Assembly (NCBI GenBank): GCA_003219115.1
Contig: QHPN01000100.1
Location: 1-14,686, forward strand
Length of the DNA stretch: 14,686 nt
Direction of reading: 5' to 3'
From: Verrucomicrobiota bacterium
GTDB lineage: Bacteria; Verrucomicrobiota; Verrucomicrobiia; Chthoniobacterales; UBA10450
How positions within the stretch are numbered: position 1 is the stretch's first letter; each line of letters starts with the position of its first letter. The notes under the pieces were generated by a model. That model had not been told where the DNA came from. It saw only the letters and a program-made list of their open reading frames with translations, and made no database searches. A program made the translations under genes and the position numbers. This document shows, in pieces, positions 14,041 to 14,686 of the stretch.

Positions 14041-14686
14041 ACGCTCTTCGCCGCCAGAGAAAGTAAACTGGCACGCCGGATAAGACGATCAGGATGCCAA
14101 TGCCTGAAGTGCTCGGTGCTAGAGAAGCGAGATCAAGGACCAAAATCGCTGCCAGGGCGATCGAAAAGACCGGTACTATTGGATAGCCCCAAGTGCGATA
14201 GGGTCGTGCCGCTTCCGGATTCTTTACTCGCAAGACAATGACAGCAGCGACCAGAAGAATATAGAAGATCAAGTCCGCCGACACGATATATTCGAGCAGT
14301 TGGATGTAGACGTTGCCAAATGTGACCGCACCGGTTTGTGTATTCGTCGTCACGGTCCGCGGGAGAGTGAGCAGCGCCGTCCAGATCGCCTGAACCACCA
14401 ATGCAAATGCCGGCACGTGAAATGTATTCGTCGTCCCTGCTTTCCGAAAAAATAAATTATCGCGCGCCATCGCGTAATAGACCCGCGCCCCGGCGAGGAT
14501 TAGCCCGTTGTTGCAACCGAACGTCGAGATCATTATGGCAGCGGCCATAGCCAACACGCCTGGTGTCCCGAAAACCGCCCGCATCATTGCAACGGCAACC
14601 CGATTCTGGGGCGCGTTTTGAATCTCCGCTAACGATAAAGATGCGATGTAAGCAATGTTCGCCAGCATGTACAGGACAACCACTAT
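14039..14686 (-). CDS. APC-family amino acid permease, C-terminal part (5' end outside window)
   Basis: The last 216 codons (stop included) of a polytopic inner-membrane amino acid/polyamine/organocation transporter; the gene continues past the right edge of the window. Visible are LYMLANIAYIASLSLAEIQ, AAAIMISTFGCNNGLILAGARVYYAMARDNLFF (the conserved small-residue helix followed by the ARDG-like loop), the 'HVPAFALVVQAIWT' helix start, LLEYIVSADLIFYILLVAAVIVLR and NPEAARPYRTWGYPIVPVF, a very characteristic APC motif, then two final hydrophobic segments and a basic tail LWRRRA. About six membrane segments are present. It is most like the LAT/YfnA-type amino acid permeases; the substrate is not determined. 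The reading frame is open at the window end, and the first GTG codon there is not a start. Confidence 0.9.
   Translation of the reverse strand: MVVVLYMLANIAYIASLSLAEIQNAPQNRVAVAMMRAVFGTPGVLAMAAAIMISTFGCNNGLILAGARVYYAMARDNLFFRKAGTTNTFHVPAFALVVQAIWTALLTLPRTVTTNTQTGAVTFGNVYIQLLEYIVSADLIFYILLVAAVIVLRVKNPEAARPYRTWGYPIVPVFSIALAAILVLDLASLAPSTSGIGILIVLSGVPVYFLWRRRA

Noticed and set aside
1..14686. CRISPR arrays, tRNA or rRNA genes, complete insertion sequences, prophage or defence systems
   Set aside because: No regularly spaced direct repeats, cloverleaf sequences, transposase, phage or nuclease/toxin motifs were found on either strand by reading.

Overview
The window is a stretch of bacterial chromosome with moderately high GC. 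It is mostly ordinary metabolic, signalling and transport genes separated by many short palindromic repeats. The mix suggests a soil-type Verrucomicrobiota (Chthoniobacterales/Spartobacteria-like). The clues are a small AP2-like basic protein, a bacterial Kir channel, GC-rich hairpin elements at gene ends and weak or absent Shine-Dalgarno sequences. This placement rests on memory of such genomes and is uncertain; no rRNA, tRNA or phylogenetic marker is present.

Region 1 (about 1-3500) is a sulfur block. A two-domain thiosulfate sulfurtransferase on the plus strand is broken by a frameshift in its interdomain linker. Facing it on the minus strand is a two-gene operon: a CstB-like persulfide dioxygenase/pseudo-rhodanese/rhodanese fusion, then 12 bases later a sulfite-oxidase-family molybdoenzyme. 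Together they suggest oxidation of sulfane sulfur to sulfite and thiosulfate and then to sulfate. A palindromic element lies between the convergent ends.

Region 2 (3556-5808) is a CusR/CusS-type two-component system. A composite repeat of about 150 bases (4237-4390) lies between regulator and kinase and appears to supply the kinase start codon.

Region 3 (5809-7627) is gene-poor and decayed. It holds a DUF1259 gene remnant with an internal deletion and no ATG, a perfect hairpin, two small membrane-protein ORFs and a VOC-family (glyoxalase-like) gene.

Region 4 (7628-11336) has a KirBac-type potassium channel, an OsmC-like protein on the minus strand, an MFS transporter, and an ornithine cyclodeaminase/mu-crystallin family enzyme 39 bases downstream of the transporter, perhaps co-transcribed with it.

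Region 5 (11337-14686) starts with a long inverted repeat. A minus-strand pair follows: a methyltransferase overlapped by ATGA with a secreted DUF4440-like protein. Divergent from it are an AP2-like small basic protein and a SpoIIAA/STAS-like protein separated by two hairpins. The window ends inside an APC-family permease that reads in from the right edge.

I did not find a clear undescribed multi-gene system. The most notable items are the sulfur cluster with its broken sulfurtransferase, the repeat that seems to have remodelled the kinase start, and the DUF1259 remnant.
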